DNA of 64,000 bases from Methanomassiliicoccaceae archaeon UBA71 (GTDB lineage Archaea; Thermoplasmatota; Thermoplasmata; Methanomassiliicoccales; Methanomethylophilaceae), in the NCBI GenBank assembly GCA_002504405.1, contig DARO01000007.1, positions 1 through 64,000 of the forward strand, read 5' to 3'. The translations under genes and the position numbers were made by a program. Below, one piece after another: positions 60,590 to 64,000 of this stretch. The stretch's first letter is position 1. The number at the start of each line of letters is the position of its first letter. The notes beneath the pieces are model-generated. The model was not told the origin of the DNA, ran no database searches, and saw only the letters and a program-made list of their open reading frames with translations.

Positions 60590-62404
60590 TCATCCGAGGT
60601 ATGCCAGGATCTCGCGGGACCTCCTCTGCGCACCCACCGTGGCGGACAGGACGGACAGGTACGACCTGTCCTCATCGGTCAGCAGCTCCTGCCCGCACCC
60701 GGGGGCTTCGCCCCTCAGCGCATCCGACGCGAACCTCCTCCCCGTCTCCGACAGGGTGTCGGAGGTCCTGCACAGGAAGCAGCAGCGTGCCGTGACGCCG
60801 TCCTGAAGGGAGAGGAGCATCGACGCGTCCGGGTCCCCCTCCGCTTCCAGGTTCATATGGAGCTTCGAGGATATGCTGGAGGCGGTGAGGGATGCCATGT
60901 CCTCTCCTCCCCGCCTGCCGTCCAGAGATTCACCGACGAAAGACAGCATCCGGTCGTTGAGCTTCAGGTACCTGGTGCTCAGGGACCTGTTCTCATCGCT
61001 GATCCTGTATGGGAGCACGAGGTAGTTCGCCGCAACCGATGCGACGACCCCGAGCAGCACGAACAGGACCCTCTCAACCACGGCGTCGTCCGCCGGCGTC
61101 GATATGGATGCCGCGATGAGCGCAGAGAAGGTGATGAACACCATCATGACATCGTACCTCTTCGGATCCAGGACCGTGTAGATGTAGTTGGCCAGGATCA
61201 GGGCCGAGGACAGGACACCCATGTCGCCTCCCGCTGCCACGAGCACCACTGAGAACACGGCTATCCCCGCCAGCGTCCCGGTGAGCCTCATGGCCGACTT
61301 CCTCCAGGACCCGTTGACATAGGGGACGATGAGTGCCACTGCCGTGAAGAGAAGCCACTTGGCGTTCTCGACCTCCCAATACTGCCACACGAACGCGAAG
61401 AACGTGAAAACGATGGAGATGCGGACCGCGAACGTGAACCTCGCGGAATCCCAGCGTACCTGCTCCCTCGTGGCGGCCCCCATGTTGGCGTGCCTCCCGG
61501 CTGCATCATCCCCTTCCGATGCGAGGGATGCCAGCTCATCCTTCATGGACACTGCGGACGCCAGGATGATGCTGTCCGCTCCCGGATTGGACTCGATGAA
61601 TGCGGTAACGGCCGCCACCACGCCGGCAGCGTCAAGTCCACCGCCCTCGTGCTCGCAAACGCTGGACATGAGGCCCTTGACCGATCTCAGGACCACGGGG
61701 TCGCGCTCCCTGTCGCATACCGCATGCCCCATCATCTGCAAGGTAGATACGAGGTCGAGGACCTTGCGGTCCCCGGGCGGGGAGAAGAAGTTCCTCCTCA
61801 GCCTGTCGTACATCGTGCTCCTCAACCCGAGGCACAGGGAATCGAGGGCGGAGCTGTCCGACACGTCGGACTCCAGCACCCTGTCGCAGCAAGACCCGAT
61901 CTCGGAGCATATCGAGGCTATTCCGTTGTGGCATGTCCTGGCGTGCCTCCCCCTGTTCACCAGGACGTTCAGGGCAACTATGAACACAGACCCAGCCAGC
62001 AGAGCAAGGATCCTGATCGGCAGCTCCTCCGCCGACACGGGGACCGACAGCATGAACGCGTATCCGAGGAGGAACGGGAAGTGCATCGGCGACCTGAGGT
62101 CCTGGGTCGTCATGAAGGCGAGGACGAACACCGTGGCGAAGTTCACGACCGCACCTATGCGGGCGTCTCCGCAGGCCACGGATGCATATGCCCCCAGCCC
62201 CATGAGGAGTGTGAAGGCCATGAGCCCCAGCATGTTCATGCCCGGGCGGACGGACAGGTCCTGGCCCAGCATCATCAGGGCGAGCACCACCACTACCACT
62301 CCGGTGAGGGAGTTCTCCTGGCCGAACACGTATGCGAACCCGGCTATGAACAGGACTATTGCGATGAAGAACGCGGTCTTCCCCACGAACGTTCTGACGT
62401 CCAT
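60590..62404 (-). CDS. FUSC-like integral membrane protein
   Basis: 604 residues with two sets of hydrophobic helices (about 8-160 and 345-480) separated by a large cytoplasmic helical segment, the layout of FUSC/aromatic acid exporter-like (YccS) proteins. The last 120 residues are a cytoplasmic tail. Substrate unknown. ATG 62404 used: TATA TTTATAAA about 25 bases upstream. Divergent from ribB. Confidence 0.75.
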   Translation of the reverse strand: MDVRTFVGKTAFFIAIVLFIAGFAYVFGQENSLTGVVVVVLALMMLGQDLSVRPGMNMLGLMAFTLLMGLGAYASVACGDARIGAVVNFATVFVLAFMTTQDLRSPMHFPFLLGYAFMLSVPVSAEELPIRILALLAGSVFIVALNVLVNRGRHARTCHNGIASICSEIGSCCDRVLESDVSDSSALDSLCLGLRSTMYDRLRRNFFSPPGDRKVLDLVSTLQMMGHAVCDRERDPVVLRSVKGLMSSVCEHEGGGLDAAGVVAAVTAFIESNPGADSIILASAVSMKDELASLASEGDDAAGRHANMGAATREQVRWDSARFTFAVRISIVFTFFAFVWQYWEVENAKWLLFTAVALIVPYVNGSWRKSAMRLTGTLAGIAVFSVVLVAAGGDMGVLSSALILANYIYTVLDPKRYDVMMVFITFSALIAASISTPADDAVVERVLFVLLGVVASVAANYLVLPYRISDENRSLSTRYLKLNDRMLSFVGESLDGRRGGEDMASLTASSISSKLHMNLEAEGDPDASMLLSLQDGVTARCCFLCRTSDTLSETGRRFASDALRGEAPGCGQELLTDEDRSYLSVLSATVGAQRRSREILAYLG

Positions 62405-62610
62405 GGACGGCAGGAGAGGCCTCCGTTTATAAAGACCACAGTAACGCACGTCCGTTTTCCCAGTCCATGATGGGGAAAAGCTTGAAGTCAGGAACCCATA
62501 TCCCCGGAGGGATCCCATCCGGGGCCTGCTACAGGACGGAGGCATAACCTACAGTTTTCATGGTAGTACGCTCCGCCTTATCTTCCAAACGGCGATTAGC
62601 TGCCGAGAAC
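62405..62610 (+). promoter_or_regulatory. Divergent promoter and structured leader before ribB
   Basis: 206 bases. Stem CCCCGGA/TCCGGGG at 62502-62524 (9-base loop). GATGGG (about 62468-62474) could instead pair with CCCATC (62514-62519), which would break that stem; the two pairings exclude each other. Nearer the gene, CGGAG and CTCCG (about 62536-62577) enclose CTAC/GTAG. Not a match to the FMN riboswitch core that I know. Confidence 0.35.
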
Positions 62611-63324
62611 ATGAACGGATTCGAGAAGGCTCTGGAGGACATCAGGAGCGGCAGGCCGGTCCTGGTGTACGACTTCGACGACAGGGAGAGGGAGACCGAC
62701 ATGACCGTCGCGTCCGAGTTCGTGACCCCTCAGACGCTCAGGATAATGAGGCACGATGCTGGCGGGCTCGTCTGCACCACGACCCCCGGCAGGCTCGCCA
62801 GGGAGATCGGGCTCCCCTTCATGTCGGACGTGTTCTGGGACGACTCCGGAAAGTATCCGCTCCTCGGAAAGATGGCCCCCACGGACATCCCATATGACAG
62901 GACGAAGTCCTCCTTCGGGATCACGATAAACCATCGCGACACCTACACCGGCATCACGGACGACGACCGCGCCCTCACCATCACGAAGTATGCCGAGACG
63001 ATATTCAGCGACGCCCCCGTGGAGGACATACGCACGGCTATGGGCGAGGGGTTCCGTGCCCCCGGCCACGTCCACCTCCTGAACACCACGGACCGCATCC
63101 TGGTCGACAGGAAGGGGCACACGGAGCTCTGCACCGCGCTCATGTACATGGCGGGGGTGAAGCCCTCCGCGACCATCTGCGAGATGATGGGGGACGACGG
63201 CGGCGCCAGGTCCAAGGCGGAGGTCGAGGCATACGCGGCGGAGAATGGCCTTAGCCTCGTGACCGGCGACGAGATCATCGAGAGGTGGGAGGAGTTCAAG
63301 GCCCAGCACGGAGAGGATCTCTGA
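62611..63324 (+). CDS. ribB: 3,4-dihydroxy-2-butanone-4-phosphate synthase
   Basis: Makes the four-carbon unit of riboflavin from ribulose 5-phosphate. 237 residues: acidic loop DFDDRERETDM, RHDAGGLVC, TKSSFGITINHRDTYTGI, FRAPGHVHLL and HTELCTAL, as in RibB. No GTP cyclohydrolase II domain. ATG 62611; the frame upstream to 62560 is in the leader and less likely. Starts the rib operon; ribL follows with no gap. Confidence 0.93.
   Translation: MNGFEKALEDIRSGRPVLVYDFDDRERETDMTVASEFVTPQTLRIMRHDAGGLVCTTTPGRLAREIGLPFMSDVFWDDSGKYPLLGKMAPTDIPYDRTKSSFGITINHRDTYTGITDDDRALTITKYAETIFSDAPVEDIRTAMGEGFRAPGHVHLLNTTDRILVDRKGHTELCTALMYMAGVKPSATICEMMGDDGGARSKAEVEAYAAENGLSLVTGDEIIERWEEFKAQHGEDL

Positions 63325-64000
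<676 letters not shown>

Noticed and set aside
62405..62610. FMN riboswitch before ribB
   Set aside because: The conserved riboswitch core (GGTGAAATTCC region) is not seen; only generic stems are present.

Overview
The window reads as a piece of a methyl-reducing, host-associated archaeon of the order Methanomassiliicoccales (Thermoplasmata side of the Euryarchaeota). The reasons are two tandem methanol:corrinoid methyltransferase operons (mtaCB) with a nearby corrinoid-protein reductive activase; archaeal information genes (replication factor C small subunit, Orc1/Cdc6, archaeal GluRS); archaeal-type riboflavin/FAD genes (ribB, ribL, ribC); an archaeal UbiD; tetrahydrofolate enzymes (formate-THF ligase, GlyA); Listeria/Bacteroides-type surface repeats and many Sel1-repeat proteins. 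Many promoters have a TATA box about 25-30 bases before the start codon, implying leaderless mRNAs. No tRNA, rRNA, CRISPR array, insertion sequence or phage gene was seen.

Layout. 0.2-3.2 kb: nitrate/sulfonate/taurine-type ABC importer whose binding protein looks circularly permuted. 3.3-4.5 kb: ClC-type protein. 4.6-7.4 kb (minus): reductive activase, His-rich metal-binding protein and COG0523 GTPase in one operon. 7.9-12.7 kb: mtaC1B1 and mtaC2B2, each with the same ATGGAT-N9-ATCCAT dyad upstream. 12.8-13.2 kb: universal stress protein. 13.3-22.0 kb (minus): a tight five-gene operon encoding an Hsp70-vWA fusion, a large J-like/zinc-ribbon/beta-sandwich protein, a zinc-ribbon GTPase, a GrpE-like protein and a lidless Hsp70. 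It is preceded by an ArsR-type metal sensor and three evenly spaced palindromes over the operon promoter; this is the strongest candidate for an undescribed system.

22.8-35.1 kb: five Sel1-repeat proteins interleaved with a mini rubredoxin, a FeoA-FeoA-FeoB-Cys-rich iron uptake operon, formate-THF ligase, a PaaK-type CoA ligase and an inositol-phosphatase-like enzyme. 35.1-41.2 kb: RfcS, a drug exporter with its MarR regulator, Nif3-like protein, Cdc6, and a tRNA thiolation enzyme. 41.2-46.3 kb (minus): radical SAM protein, CysS, serine acetyltransferase and a PUA-PAPS-reductase-ferredoxin fusion (sulfur assimilation). 46.3-51.5 kb: a 1738-residue surface protein with about 15 repeats of about 71 residues. 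52-64 kb: UbiD, a membrane-anchored exported protein, GltX, DtxR-FeoB, a coiled-coil protein, GlyA, an FUSC-like membrane protein and the start of a riboflavin operon (ribB-ribL-ribC, the last cut by the window edge).

How they fit: the mta operons and activase run methanol-dependent methanogenesis, which needs zinc, cobalt and iron-sulfur centres. Metal-handling genes recur (COG0523 plus His-rich protein, two FeoB systems under an apparent DtxR operator, an ArsR metal sensor). The Hsp70/GTPase operon may couple metal or protein stress to a dedicated chaperone machine; that last link is inference.
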